NCBI GenBank assembly: GCA_020532085.1
Contig: JAJBAV010000023.1
Coordinates: forward strand, 1-45,840
Origin: Candidatus Cloacimonadota bacterium
GTDB taxonomy: Bacteria > Cloacimonadota > Cloacimonadia > Cloacimonadales > Cloacimonadaceae
Reading direction: 5' to 3'
Length of the DNA: 45,840 bases
This document shows positions 25,125 through 35,063 of the stretch, piece after piece; positions within the stretch are counted from its first letter, which is position 1; the number at the start of each line of letters is the position of its first letter. The position numbers and the translations under genes were made by a program. Below the pieces are notes generated by a model. That model ran no database searches. It had not been told where the DNA came from and worked only from the letters and a program-made list of their open reading frames with translations.

Positions 25125-27233
25125 TCAGCCATAGCCCCGGATGCGCTTCAGCACGGCGCTTTGCACCTGGGCGGGGCTGATCTCGTATTTGCGGAATTCC
25201 AGGCTGTAAACCGCGCGGCCCTGGCTGACCGAGCGGATCCGGGTGGAATAGCCAAAGAGCTCGGAGAGCGGGACCTCGGCCACGATCTCCTGCTGAAATT
25301 CGTTGTGCCGGCGCAGCACGCTGACGTGTCCGCGCTTGGAATTGATGTCGGCGATGATGTCGCCCACAAAGTCGTCCGGAGATATAACCGAAAGCAGCAT
25401 AATGGGTTCCATGATCACAGGAGCGGCCCCGCGCAGGCCTTTGCCGATGGCCATCGAAGTGGCGATGCGGAAGGCCAGTTCGTTGGAATCCACGGGGTTG
25501 AAATCACCGTCGAGCAGTTCGATCTTCACCCGCTCCAGGTTTCCGCTGATCAGGGGCCCGTCGTTGAGGGCGTTGAGCGCGGCCTCTTCGATCGGTTTGT
25601 GGAATTCGCCGGGGATCCTGTCGGTGCCAACGCTGCTGCAGAAAAGGTTTTTCTCCCCTTCCGGAAGCTCTTCCAAAGTAAGGGGCGTGAGGCGGAATTT
25701 CACCCGCGCGTAATTGCCTTTGCCGTTCATGTCGCGGATGAAGGTCTCCTCGCAGTCCACGGCCCGAGTGATGGTTTCCTTGTAAGAAACCTGCGGGTTG
25801 CCCACGTTGGCGGAAACGTTGAATTCGCGGCGCAGGCGGTCCACGATGATCTCCAGATGCAGCTCGCCCATGCCGGAGATGAGGGTTTGGCCGGTATCCT
25901 TGTCCACGCTCACGCGGAAGGTGGGATCCTCTTCCTCGAGGCGGGCCAGGGCGTCGCTCAGGTTTTCCTGATCGGCCTTGGTGCGGGGCTCGATGGCGAT
26001 GGAGATCACGCTGTCCGGAAAATGCATGCGGTTGAGCACCACGTCCAGCCCGCCGTCGGTGATGGTGTCGCCGGTGGCCAGAAAGCGGCAGCCGACAAAA
26101 GCGCCGATATCGCCGGCGTGGAGCTCGTTCAGATCGTGCTTGCGGTTGCTCATCATCTGCAGGATGCGGGACACCCGCTCGCGCTTGCCGTTGCTCTGAT
26201 TGTAAAAGGAAGCCCCTTTTTTCAGGGTGCCGGAATAGACCCGCACATAGACCAGTTTGCCCACATATTTATCCGTTTGCACCTTGAAAGCCATACCCAC
26301 AAAGGGCGCGCGGGGATCCGGCTCGAGGCAGACGGGGGCTTGGGTTTGGGGATCGAAACCTTCGCAGGGCGGCACTTCCAGCGGCGAGGGCAAAAAATCG
26401 CGGATGCCGTCCAGCAGCAGTTGCACGCCCTTGTTCTTCAGCGAAGAGCCGCAGAGCACCGGGATGAAATTGCCGCCGATGGTGGCGGCGCGGATGGCAC
26501 GGCGGATCAGCTCATCCGGAATCTCCAGACCCTCCAGGTAGGCGTGCAGCAACTCGTCATCAAATTCCGCCACGCTTTCCAGCAGGGCGTTGCGCTGCTC
26601 GGCGGCGTCATCCAGCAGCTCGGCGGGAATCTCCTTCAAATGCACTTCGCTGCCCTTGGTGAGGGGATCGAAGAGCCAGGCCTTCATCGTGATGAGGTCG
26701 ATCACGCCGTCGAAGCTGTCTTCCCGGCCGATGGGGATGTTCACCGCGCGGGCCAGCGGGGTCAGGCGCTCGTGGATCATGCTGATCACCCTGTCGTAAT
26801 CGGCGCCGGGGCGGTCCATCTTGTTCACGTAGGCCAGGCGCGGAATCTTGTATCGGTCGGCCTGGTGCCAGACCGTCTCGGATTGAGGTTCGACTCCGGC
26901 CACGGCGCAAAAAACGCCGATCGCGCCATCGAGGATGCGCAGGCTGCGTTCCACTTCGGCGGTGAAGTCCACGTGGCCCGGGGTGTCGATGATGTTGATC
27001 TGGGTGTCTTTCCAGACGCAGGTCACCGTAGCTGAGGTGATGGTGATCCCGCGTTCACGCTCCTGTTCCATCCAGTCGGTGAAAGCGTTGCCGTCGTGCA
27101 CCTCGCCCATTCTGTGCAAAAAGCCCGTGTAAAACAGGATCCGCTCTGTGGTCGTGGTCTTCCCGGCATCGATGTGGGCCATGATGCCGATGTTCCGTAT
27201 CTTGCGTAGCGGACTGTCGGAGTCGCTGTTCAT
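25125..27233 (-). CDS. fusA: Translation elongation factor G
   Basis: This GTPase drives ribosomal translocation and, with RRF, recycling. It is 702 aa, close to the usual length. G1 is [11 protein letters not shown] (residues 19-29), switch II is DTPGHVDF and G4 is NKMDRPGAD. Domain II, the GMGELHLE segment of domain III and the domain IV/V regions all follow in normal order. The start at 27233 gives the standard N-terminus ([13 protein letters not shown]) with AGGG about 11 bases upstream; a longer frame to 27392 is open but not family-like. It is not in an rpsL-rpsG-tuf operon here, so a second fusA copy may exist elsewhere. It leads the gene set down to prmC, with a 70-bp gap to the STAS gene. 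Confidence 0.96.
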   Translation of the reverse strand: MNSDSDSPLRKIRNIGIMAHIDAGKTTTTERILFYTGFLHRMGEVHDGNAFTDWMEQERERGITITSATVTCVWKDTQINIIDTPGHVDFTAEVERSLRILDGAIGVFCAVAGVEPQSETVWHQADRYKIPRLAYVNKMDRPGADYDRVISMIHERLTPLARAVNIPIGREDSFDGVIDLITMKAWLFDPLTKGSEVHLKEIPAELLDDAAEQRNALLESVAEFDDELLHAYLEGLEIPDELIRRAIRAATIGGNFIPVLCGSSLKNKGVQLLLDGIRDFLPSPLEVPPCEGFDPQTQAPVCLEPDPRAPFVGMAFKVQTDKYVGKLVYVRVYSGTLKKGASFYNQSNGKRERVSRILQMMSNRKHDLNELHAGDIGAFVGCRFLATGDTITDGGLDVVLNRMHFPDSVISIAIEPRTKADQENLSDALARLEEEDPTFRVSVDKDTGQTLISGMGELHLEIIVDRLRREFNVSANVGNPQVSYKETITRAVDCEETFIRDMNGKGNYARVKFRLTPLTLEELPEGEKNLFCSSVGTDRIPGEFHKPIEEAALNALNDGPLISGNLERVKIELLDGDFNPVDSNELAFRIATSMAIGKGLRGAAPVIMEPIMLLSVISPDDFVGDIIADINSKRGHVSVLRRHNEFQQEIVAEVPLSELFGYSTRIRSVSQGRAVYSLEFRKYEISPAQVQSAVLKRIRGYG

Positions 27234-27484
27234 GCTAATATCCCTAAACTCACCTTTTGTTGTTTTTTCATGGAAATTCCATAAAATGGGAGGCGGAATC
27301 TTTGTCCACCAAAAAATTCCCGCCGGGGATGTATAAGGCTCCATTCCCACAAAGTATCCTGTCCACAAATTACTAATCTTTGCACGAATCAAGGCTCATG
27401 TTCAAATCGAGTGGATGAAGGTGGCGTTCCCGCGGCGCTGGCGTCGGGCGAGGAGCGAGCATCGACGGCAGCCACATCACCCTC

Positions 27485-27690
27485 CACGCCCCGGTGTGTC
27501 ATTCCGGGAAAGCGTGCGCCAGAACGCAGGGGCCCGGAATCCAGGCCTCGCGGGAATAGCCCCCAGAGGATGCCGACACAGACGCGATCTGTATCGGCCC
27601 CGCCTTGGATGTGACGTTGTTTTGGGTTGACGGGCTGGATTCCGGGGCCCCGGGGGTTGAAACCCCCACCCCGGAATGACAATGCACGGC
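27485..27690. repeat. ATTCCGGGG foldback repeat in a gene-free gap
   Basis: The gap 27234-27807 holds no supported gene. It contains GTCATTCCGGG at ~27498 and CCCGGAATCCAGGC at ~27533. A hairpin follows in which ATTCCGGGG (~27651) pairs with CCCCGGAAT (~27671) around GGGGGTTGAAACCCCC. The same elements occur at 220-300, so this is another dispersed intergenic family. Confidence 0.65.
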
Positions 27691-27807
27691 TGGGTGGTGG
27701 TTATTGATCCGGTGATCCATCGCAACCCACGAAATTGTTGCACTTGTCCAGAGGACCGCTCATCTGCACAGCAAAGTCAAACTTGTTGCGCTCGTCTGGA
27801 GCACCGG

Positions 27808-30735
27808 TTACTTGCTCAGCAGCATTTTCCGGGTGGCGCGGTATCCTCCGGCCTGGGCGCAGCAGAAATAGACGCCGCTGGCCGCGGCTTCTCCATTCCC
27901 GGTCCTGCCATCCCATACGATAACATGTTGCCCTGCGGGCAGCTCGGCCCCCCTCAGCAGGGCTCGCACCAACTGCCCTTTGAGGTTGTAGATCCGCAGA
28001 TCAACGCTTTGCGGCATCTCCAGGCTGAAGGCGATGGTGGTGGAGGGATTGAAGGGGTTGGGATGGTTTCCCTTCATAACCAGCGGAGCGGCGGGGTTCA
28101 GGGCGGGATCGGAGGCGGCAACGGAAGCGCTGGCGATGCGCGTGGCCCAAACTCCCGTGTAGGCGATCTCGCTGTTCTCGATGCCGGCGCGGTCGTCGCT
28201 CCAGGCCACCAGGGCCCGGTTGCCCAAAACATCCAGGTGTACGTCCCTCTGTTGGTAACGGGCCTGGCAGAGCAGGTCCGGAGCGGTTCCCGAAGCTTCG
28301 CCCGAGGAGGAGACGCGGCGGATGTAAAGATCGCGGTTTTCCAACAATTGCCCGTCGTCGTCGGAATAGACGCAGGCGAAGGATCCGTCGGCAAAATCAG
28401 CCAATGCGGCATCATAGCAGTTGTTCAGCCCGGAGGCCAGCAGCACGCCGCTGTCACCCCAGAGCAGGTCTCCGTCCGGGGAAAGCTTTTGGGCCCTCAG
28501 GGTGTTGCCGCCGTCGCCGTAGCCCCGCAGCAGGCAGACAACGCCGTCGCCGAAGACCGCGTCGTAAACAAAGTTGGCAATTTCCGAAACAAAGGGCCTG
28601 CCACCGTCGCCCCAGAGCCTTGCCCCGGCAGCGCTTAGTTTTTGCACCCTGAGCTCAGAGGCATAGCCGTTGTAGCGGCTGACAAAGGCAACGAGGTCGT
28701 TGCCCTGAAGTCCGCTCTGCTGAAAGGAGGAAACTTCGGAGAGGCTCCCCATCAGCAGGTTTTCCCCGCCGGGGTACCAACCCAGGGCGGGATCGCCGTT
28801 CTGATCCACCAGCAGAGCCCTGGCGCGCATTTGCTCAAGATATATGTCGGCATTTGTCCACAGGAAATACCGGCCCCGCACCGCCAGTTGGCTGGCATGG
28901 GAGTCTTGCCCCAGGGTGCTGATCACGCGGCCGTTTTCGCCCCACTGGGGTTGGCCCTCCAGATAGCGCTGGCCCTTGATCTGGAAACTGCCTGCTTCTC
29001 CGCCCTGCCAGATCAGGTAAATCTCCCCTTCAAAGCAGCCCAGGGACATGGAAGTGCCGGAGCTTTGGCCTGTCTGCACCTCGATCCCGGGGCCGGGAAA
29101 GAGGGTGTTGCCGGTGGAATCGATCCGTTGCAGGTAACAGGTGAACGGGACGCTGTCTGAGCTGGCGCAGTAAAGCAGGGCAACGCTGCTTTCATTCAAT
29201 TTGGCAGCGCTGATCAGCCGCGTGGCGCGGGTCTCATCCGCCCAGAGGGGTCGTCCGCCCGGCTCCAGCAGCGCGTCCAAGGCATCGTTGCTGAGTTGGT
29301 AATAAAGCTGGGGGTTACCTTCGCGGTTGTCCTCCCAGAGGGTGAGATATTTGTTTCCGATTGCGATCGCGTCCTGCAGGAAGCCCATGCCTGCCAGCCC
29401 CTGGGCGAGGGGTTCCGCCTCCGGGGGCACAAACGAGCTGCCGCTGCTGGTGAAAATCTGCCTGCGCAAGCTTTTGACCCCTTCCAGGGAGGGGTTCCAG
29501 ACAAACATCCCCCGGTCCGGCCAGGCTATGGCGCAGGTTCTGCCATGATCCTGGGACAGGACCTTTCCGGCCGTTCCCCAGAGCGGAATTCCTGCCGCGC
29601 TTACGGCCTGGGCCTTCACTTCCCGCTCCAGGAAGTTGACGTTGCCGCCATACCAGGCCAGCCAGGCAGTGGCATCGGCCCCCACAGCCAGGGAAAGGTT
29701 TCCGCCGCTGGGGCTGGGAGCACTGAATTCCACGCCCGGAGAAGGCCATTGGGGCACCAGATCAGCGGAAAACCTCTGCATTTGCCAGCTCAGCGCGCCA
29801 TCCAAGCCGCTGCGCCAGGCCGCGCCCAACCCGCCGTCGGGATAGAGGGCCAAAGCCACTTCGGACACGCAGGAAGCCGCAGCAAGCTGATGCTGGACTG
29901 TTTGCGGCAGCAGCAGGTTGCCGGTGATGTCCATCTTGTTCAGCAGGATATAGGGATCAGGGGCGTGAACCACGGTGTACAGGATGAATTCGCCGTTAGG
30001 GCCGGACAGCACTTGATAAACGTTGCCGGGAAAAGCGCCGGGAGGCAGCAGGGGATCGTTGCCCATCACTTCTCCGGCGGGCGAGATCCGCATCAGGCGG
30101 TTAAAGGGGAAAACGGAACAATTGACGATCAGGCCTCCCCCACCGTCGCCACAGGCCTGCTCGAGCAGGATGTTGTCTCCAAGAAGAAGCCCGCCGTCCG
30201 GCCACAACTGGTTGCCGGAAGCATCCAGATGCTGGCCCCGGACGCAGTCCTCGCCGATATCCTGGAAGACCACAAAGGCGCTGCCGGTGGCGTTGGCAAC
30301 CGGGACCGCCAGCCTCAGCGACGCGCCCGGCATGCTGACAGCAACTCCCTGTTCGCCCCAGAGCTTCTGGCCGTTGGAACTGATCTTTTGCGCGCCCAAC
30401 CCTGTGTTGGTGCCAATCTCGCATTCGCTCCACAGGACAAAGATGTTGTTGTCCGAGGTTTTCACCGCGTCCCAGAGCTTTTGGTCGCCGGAATGGTTTA
30501 CCACTCCCAGCGGTGCGGGCCACAGAGCCTGGCCGGAGGGACTGATCTTCTGGGCAAAGATGTCCAGGTCGCCATTTACGGCGTCCGCCCAAAACACAAT
30601 TTCGCAACCATCCGCGCTGCGGACATGCGTGCCTTCCCAGAATATCTCCGTCGCCTGGCGCAGCGGAAATTCCTGTCCGCCCAACGCGGCGGCGCAGGTT
30701 GCCATGATCAGGATCATCAGGCAAAGCTGTTTCAT
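27808..30735 (-). CDS. Secreted beta-propeller-like protein with FlgD/type A sorting tail (975 aa)
   Basis: The start was chosen at ATG 30735, which has GGAGG seven bases upstream and a signal peptide (MKQLCLMILIMATCAAALGG); the frame stays open 100 codons further upstream without these. About eight repeats of the form AQK(I/L)S-x-x-G-x-x-LWG are spread through residues ~40-860. These are typical of propeller-like surface proteins. The last ~80 residues contain NHPNPFNPSTTIAF, RIYNLKGQLVR, WDGRTGNGE and SGVYF. This is the FlgD-like Ig fold/T9SS type A C-terminal domain of the FCB group. It is 143 bp downstream of the 1037-aa gene and probably co-transcribed. It is the only protein here with this tail, which suggests an export or anchoring route different from its neighbours. 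Confidence 0.88.
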   Translation of the reverse strand: MKQLCLMILIMATCAAALGGQEFPLRQATEIFWEGTHVRSADGCEIVFWADAVNGDLDIFAQKISPSGQALWPAPLGVVNHSGDQKLWDAVKTSDNNIFVLWSECEIGTNTGLGAQKISSNGQKLWGEQGVAVSMPGASLRLAVPVANATGSAFVVFQDIGEDCVRGQHLDASGNQLWPDGGLLLGDNILLEQACGDGGGGLIVNCSVFPFNRLMRISPAGEVMGNDPLLPPGAFPGNVYQVLSGPNGEFILYTVVHAPDPYILLNKMDITGNLLLPQTVQHQLAAASCVSEVALALYPDGGLGAAWRSGLDGALSWQMQRFSADLVPQWPSPGVEFSAPSPSGGNLSLAVGADATAWLAWYGGNVNFLEREVKAQAVSAAGIPLWGTAGKVLSQDHGRTCAIAWPDRGMFVWNPSLEGVKSLRRQIFTSSGSSFVPPEAEPLAQGLAGMGFLQDAIAIGNKYLTLWEDNREGNPQLYYQLSNDALDALLEPGGRPLWADETRATRLISAAKLNESSVALLYCASSDSVPFTCYLQRIDSTGNTLFPGPGIEVQTGQSSGTSMSLGCFEGEIYLIWQGGEAGSFQIKGQRYLEGQPQWGENGRVISTLGQDSHASQLAVRGRYFLWTNADIYLEQMRARALLVDQNGDPALGWYPGGENLLMGSLSEVSSFQQSGLQGNDLVAFVSRYNGYASELRVQKLSAAGARLWGDGGRPFVSEIANFVYDAVFGDGVVCLLRGYGDGGNTLRAQKLSPDGDLLWGDSGVLLASGLNNCYDAALADFADGSFACVYSDDDGQLLENRDLYIRRVSSSGEASGTAPDLLCQARYQQRDVHLDVLGNRALVAWSDDRAGIENSEIAYTGVWATRIASASVAASDPALNPAAPLVMKGNHPNPFNPSTTIAFSLEMPQSVDLRIYNLKGQLVRALLRGAELPAGQHVIVWDGRTGNGEAAASGVYFCCAQAGGYRATRKMLLSK

Positions 30736-30878
30736 CAGGGCCTCCAACGGTTGGTTTTCTTTTCCGTGGCATTTTATAAAGCAAGGCTTGTTCCATCCCT
30801 CCTTTTTTATCAAAGATGCCACAAAGGTTCCCGTCCAAAATTCCAGCCAAGCTGAAATCAGGGCCGAACCCAAGTTTT

Positions 30879-33800
30879 TCAGTTGGAAGCCGTCACGCGA
30901 TAGAATCTCCTGCTTTGGGGAAAGGTGGGGTCGCTCCAGTTGGTGTCGGTTGTCGTATCCAGCAGGCTGAAGCCACCGTCGGGCGTGGCGGACCCATAGA
31001 CCTTGTAGCTGCTGGCGCGGTAAACCGGCTCCCAATTGAGGTTGCCGCCCTCGGCGATGAAGGCCACCGGGGCCTCAGGAGGCCCGAAGGGAAGGGCGAA
31101 GCCCGTCATCTGCGTACCTGAGGGAAAGTTTCCCACCTTGTAGGCCTTGCCGCTGGCAGTATCGATCCAGAAGAGCGCTGAAGTGAAGTCAGGCGTGGCG
31201 AGGAACAGACTGCCGTTGTCCTGGTCGAAAGCGCAATCCAGAGTTGAGTAGTTTAGTTCGAAGCCCAGCGGCCCCACCTGAGTGGCAGAGCCAGTGCTGG
31301 TGTTGATGGTGTACAGCATATCTGTGTTTATATTGATGCCATAGAGAGTGTTATCCGCTGAGTCCGTGGCCAGGCAGGCCATGCCGCCTCCGATGCCGAA
31401 ATATCCGCCCACGGCTGTGGCATAACCGCTAATTGGATTCAGGGTATAGAGGCGGTCTTCCGTACAGGCGTAAATGGTTTGGCCCGGTCCAGCCTGGCTC
31501 AGACCCTTCATATTCCACTGCCCGGTGTTGCCGATAATGCTGGCGTTGCCTGTGACCGGGTCCACCTTCCACAGATTATGGGAATAATCCTGTAAAAACC
31601 ACCACTGCCCGTTAACCCAGCAGCCGCCGCTGATGTAGGAGGGGGCCACCGCCGCCCCGGGCAGGTCGTTCACCTGAGATGGCCGCTCCAGGTTGAAACC
31701 GGCCGGGCCGCTCAGTTGGCCTGCGGGATCCAGCGCCACGTTGGCCAGGGCGGGAACGTCGAGGTACACGCAGGCAAAATCCAGGAACATCACATCGTTA
31801 TCCGTATCCTCGTCTCCGGTCAGAACGGTTTGGACCTCGATCTGGTTGACTTCCCCGGCTACCGGGATGAAGGGATCGAAATACACATCCACAAAGGCCC
31901 CCGGCGCCAGATCCGTTACAGTCTGCGTATCGGTGAACCGGACCCCGGAGCGCATGAACACGTCAAAGCTCTGGGCATTATTGCCATAATTAAAGATCCT
32001 GGCCCCGGCAAATACTGCTTCAGGCTCCACGACTCCATTCACCTGCAGGATCTTCCCCACTCCCACGTCGTGATCCAAAGACGGACTGAGGATCAGGTCG
32101 TCAATGGCGCAATAGATGGAGGAGCTGAAGCTCCCTGCCAGGGTGAAGCCCAGAAAAGTGTAAGGCCAGCTGAGGGGAGAGACGAAGACCGTCACGGTGC
32201 CGCTCAGCGGATCGTTCTGAGGGTCGAACTGCCACAGGGGATTCTGCCAGTTTTGCAGATCGTGGCTGTATTGCAGGCTGAAGCTGAAACCCGGCTGGGT
32301 GGTTTGAACTCTGTAGCGGAACGACACCATGAAGCCCGATCCGCTGCCGGTGCTCACCGGTTGGCTGATCAAACGTGAGATCCCCGTCTGGCCGTAGGGC
32401 GCGGTGAATTTCATCTCATACGCGGACCCCCCGGCGTAGTTGGTGTTGCTTACTTCCCAGCAATCCTGGGTCATGCCTCCACTTTGGGCTTGGGACCAGC
32501 CCACGGGGAAATCCGGGCCGTTAAAATGCTGTTCGGCAGGAGGAACCGCGGCAGGATAGGGCAAGACGGAGAAAGACAGAGGCGGGGTGAAAACCGCGTT
32601 CCCTTCCGTGTTTACCGCCCTCACTGCCCAATGCCACTGCTGCCCATAGACAAAGCTCATCCCGCCCTGCGCCACGGGATTGAAATGATTGGCAGTGAGC
32701 CCCGGAAAGCTTTGCTGGGCAAATATCTGCCCTGGATCGTTGGCCAGATAAAGGGTATAGCTGTCGGGCAGGCCGCCCTGGGCGTTCGGCCCCCAGCTGA
32801 GATCGAGACCGGCGTAGTCCACCTGGCTGTAACCCTCAGGAGGAAACACCGGCAGCGGCGGCGCGGGCGACCCCAGGGGTTCGGGCAGAAAAGCCAGGAT
32901 AACGTCGGCAAACCTGCTGGAACTGACGGAGGATCCCGGCCCGGCGGGATCGATGTCATTCGCCGAGACGGCGATCAGGCCCCTGAAATCGCTGACCGTG
33001 TTTCTGAACAAGCCGCTAGGATTGTCATTGCCGGGGCTGTTCTCGTCCACCGCGATCACCAGGTTGTTTACGTTGTCGTAGGCAAAGGGCGTGTCCAGTA
33101 TGATCTCCACCCAGCCCGGTGAAGCCGGCAGGCGCACAATGCCTTCAAAAACCTGGCTAAGCTGGGCCAGGGGCAGCCAGTCGCTGGTGCTGCTGAAAAC
33201 GTTGCCGGCCTTGTGCCCCATATAGACAGTCCAGTTCGTGGAGTTTGCATTGGCCGCGGCTCCGTTCCAGAAATAGGCGATCCTGGTGATGTAGAGGCCG
33301 CTGATATCGATCTCGCTCTGCAGGTACAGGCACTGCGAGTAGCTGTAGTTGTGCAGGCCGGACATGGGAAGCAAGTTATCCTCGGTTTCAACCCCACCGA
33401 TCTCAAGCTGAATGTCAGCCATCTCCAGCTTCATAATCGGCCGCAGTAGCGATTGGGTATGGCTCAGCCCGTCCTGATACAGGCAGCGGTACGAGGGCGA
33501 GGTATCGGCATAATGCACACTGGCGTTGGCCGAGGTGGTGTTCATGATCCGGTAGCCTACATCCACCACCAGGTTGGACGAGCCGTCCCAGATCCAGGGA
33601 TCGCTGAACACATGCTCGTTCCATCCTGCCACCACCTGATAGGGGTTTGAGTAGAAAACCGTGCTCAGATCTTCGTCGGGGATATAGTCCGTCAACTGCT
33701 CGTCTGGCGTGGATCCGATCTTGATTGTGTAGCGGGGTAGCGCCGCGCAACCATTCACTTCCTGCACGTAAAACGAAATTGCTTGGATCTGGCCAAAACC

Positions 33801-33992
33801 TGCTCCCGCGGCTTCCATTTCCGCGGCTGTGATCAAATACTGCTCGTGGTCCACCACATCGGTGTTGGCATAGGGGCTGGGATAGCTGGTGGAGCTGTTG
33901 TAACCCGCGTAGGTGCCGATGGTGACGGTGGTGGCGCCCAGAACACATGCCAGTCCCCAAGCGATAAGCAAAGACAGAGTAAACTTCTTCAT
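30879..33992 (-). CDS. Secreted multidomain protein with beta-propeller (1037 aa)
   Basis: ATG at 33992 has AAGGAG eight bases upstream and a signal peptide (MKKFTLSLLIAWGLACVLG). Residues ~20-190 and ~202-375 are two divergent copies of the module also found in the 1854-aa and 1684-aa proteins. They share the YSQCLYLQSEI/YLITAAEM helix-strand and an IxLDTPFAYD strand. A FN3-like block (~385-480), a MAM/anchor-J-like block (~490-650) and a CARDB-like block (~655-745) follow. A YVTN/NHL-like propeller (~770-960) comes next and a FN3-like tail with VYGSATP ends the protein. No catalytic residues were recognised. It is first of a two-gene unit with the 975-aa protein; a promoter candidate lies at 34064-34091. 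Confidence 0.88.
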   Translation of the reverse strand: MKKFTLSLLIAWGLACVLGATTVTIGTYAGYNSSTSYPSPYANTDVVDHEQYLITAAEMEAAGAGFGQIQAISFYVQEVNGCAALPRYTIKIGSTPDEQLTDYIPDEDLSTVFYSNPYQVVAGWNEHVFSDPWIWDGSSNLVVDVGYRIMNTTSANASVHYADTSPSYRCLYQDGLSHTQSLLRPIMKLEMADIQLEIGGVETEDNLLPMSGLHNYSYSQCLYLQSEIDISGLYITRIAYFWNGAAANANSTNWTVYMGHKAGNVFSSTSDWLPLAQLSQVFEGIVRLPASPGWVEIILDTPFAYDNVNNLVIAVDENSPGNDNPSGLFRNTVSDFRGLIAVSANDIDPAGPGSSVSSSRFADVILAFLPEPLGSPAPPLPVFPPEGYSQVDYAGLDLSWGPNAQGGLPDSYTLYLANDPGQIFAQQSFPGLTANHFNPVAQGGMSFVYGQQWHWAVRAVNTEGNAVFTPPLSFSVLPYPAAVPPAEQHFNGPDFPVGWSQAQSGGMTQDCWEVSNTNYAGGSAYEMKFTAPYGQTGISRLISQPVSTGSGSGFMVSFRYRVQTTQPGFSFSLQYSHDLQNWQNPLWQFDPQNDPLSGTVTVFVSPLSWPYTFLGFTLAGSFSSSIYCAIDDLILSPSLDHDVGVGKILQVNGVVEPEAVFAGARIFNYGNNAQSFDVFMRSGVRFTDTQTVTDLAPGAFVDVYFDPFIPVAGEVNQIEVQTVLTGDEDTDNDVMFLDFACVYLDVPALANVALDPAGQLSGPAGFNLERPSQVNDLPGAAVAPSYISGGCWVNGQWWFLQDYSHNLWKVDPVTGNASIIGNTGQWNMKGLSQAGPGQTIYACTEDRLYTLNPISGYATAVGGYFGIGGGMACLATDSADNTLYGININTDMLYTINTSTGSATQVGPLGFELNYSTLDCAFDQDNGSLFLATPDFTSALFWIDTASGKAYKVGNFPSGTQMTGFALPFGPPEAPVAFIAEGGNLNWEPVYRASSYKVYGSATPDGGFSLLDTTTDTNWSDPTFPQSRRFYRVTASN

Positions 33993-34063
33993 TATGAACT
34001 CCTTCCGGCCTCTTCTGGAATGGATCCCGGCTCCTACCAAGTTGTTCCGGACCGGTGAGATTC

Positions 34064-34091
34064 CTTATGTATGCTTCAGATATTCTGTCAA
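34064..34091 (-). promoter_or_regulatory. Candidate sigma70 promoter of the 1037-aa gene
   Basis: On the minus strand a perfect -35 TTGACA (34086-34091) is followed after 16 bases by CATAAG (34064-34069), a fair -10. It lies 72-100 bases before the start codon and just downstream of the tRNA terminator. Confidence 0.45.
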
Positions 34092-34143
34092 GAAGATTTT
34101 GGCTTCAAAAAAGATTTTGGCGAATGCCCCCACCCCCAAAATG

Positions 34144-34194
34144 AAAAAAGCGGCCTGCCGGAAATCCGGGCCGAGATTTCCTGTGCAAGCCGCT
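34144..34194 (-). terminator. Terminator after tRNA-Lys
   Basis: On the minus strand an outer stem (AGCGGC...GCCGCT) and an inner GGAAATC/GGATTTCC stem form a long hairpin followed by six T residues. It begins eight bases past the tRNA 3' end. Confidence 0.7.
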
Positions 34195-34201
34195 GAAGAT
34201 C

Positions 34202-34277
34202 TGGTACATCTCCGGGGATTCGAACCCCGGACCCACTGATTAAGAGTCAGTTGCTCTACCAACTGAGCTAGAGATGC
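34202..34277 (-). tRNA. tRNA-Lys (anticodon CTT)
   Basis: A 76-base cloverleaf: acceptor GCATCTC pairs with GAGATGT, D arm GCTC/GAGC, anticodon stem ACTGA/TCAGT around loop CTCTTAA (anticodon CTT, reading AAG), T arm CGGGG-TTCGAAT-CCCCG, discriminator A and encoded CCA. There is no variable arm. It is not the prophage attachment site; the prophage begins more than 2 kb away. Confidence 0.97.
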
Positions 34278-34392
34278 ACATTCGTGCGCCAGTTTTTTCT
34301 GTCGGCTCAGGCTGTCAAGCCAAAAACCGCCGGTGGTTCCCAGGCCTATTTCCGCAAGGAAACCAGGCGCATCAATCGCGCTGGGCGGAAAG

Positions 34393-35040
34393 TTATTTCT
34401 TCAGCAGGTTCAATTCCTTGCCGGGATCGGTGCCGTCCTGCTGTTTGGTGCCGAAGGGGATCACCGTGGTGCGGAAACTCTGGGAAAGCATGCTGAATGC
34501 CGGTTTGGAGCTGTTGTACCAGGATTTGAACAGCGGATCGGCCAGCAAAGTGGAGATGTTGCAGCTCATTTTCAGCAGGTTTGAACCCTTCACGATCTGG
34601 GTGGAGATATCCCCGATGCGGATGAGGTCCTGGTCTTTCTTCACTTCGATGCGGTAGAGCCCGGGCTTGTATTTCGCCGCGGGAACCTTCATGTAGTTCA
34701 TCACCCAAACGTATTTCCGGTCGGCGCTGTTGGCCAGCACCACCATGTAGGAATAGTACTCCAGGCCCATCTTGCCGGAGGTGGGGAAGCCGCCGCCGCG
34801 GTTTTGGATGGCGGCGTAGAGCTTGGTGTCCGAAAAGCAGAAATAGTCGGCCACGATGTCCAGATAATCGTTCTTCTGGTCGCCGGAGGCATCACCGGAG
34901 ATCTTGGTCATCTGGCTTAGCGTGGGCCAGCCTGTTCCGCTGTAATACGCGGGATAAGCCTTGGCCAGAGGCGCGGCCAGCAGCCCGCTCTGGATGAGGG
35001 CGAAAAGCCCCAGGAGGATGACTGTTTTGATCTTTTTCAT
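34393..35040 (-). CDS. Secreted protein of unknown function (215 aa), paralogue of next gene
   Basis: An N-terminal signal peptide (MKKIKTVILLGLFALIQSGLLA) is followed by one domain of ~180 aa. Across this domain it shares YYSGT, YAAIQNRGGGFP, YYSYMVV, NYM, PGLYRI, RIGDISTxIVxGSNLLK and CNIS-LLADP with residues ~110-300 of the protein at 35064-36539. The domain was not recognised as a named family. The very conserved NRGGGFP and GSNLLK stretches suggest a binding or catalytic surface. It lies 23 bp downstream of its paralogue, so they probably form one transcript. The stop is 115 bp from the tRNA. Confidence 0.8.
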   Translation of the reverse strand: MKKIKTVILLGLFALIQSGLLAAPLAKAYPAYYSGTGWPTLSQMTKISGDASGDQKNDYLDIVADYFCFSDTKLYAAIQNRGGGFPTSGKMGLEYYSYMVVLANSADRKYVWVMNYMKVPAAKYKPGLYRIEVKKDQDLIRIGDISTQIVKGSNLLKMSCNISTLLADPLFKSWYNSSKPAFSMLSQSFRTTVIPFGTKQQDGTDPGKELNLLKK

Positions 35041-35063
35041 ATGCTGATTTACCTTTTGCCAGT

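Noticed and set aside
24876-27035. 719-aa open frame opposite fusA and the STAS gene
   Set aside because: Antisense shadow of two conserved genes; composition typical of a complementary frame.
29296-30855. 519-aa open frame opposite the 975-aa exoprotein
   Set aside because: No signal peptide, domain or ribosome site; the opposite strand has a clear start and sorting tail.
34202-34277. tRNA-Lys as the prophage attachment site
   Set aside because: The prophage is of transposing Mu type and starts over 2 kb away beyond two host genes; no duplicated tRNA end was seen.
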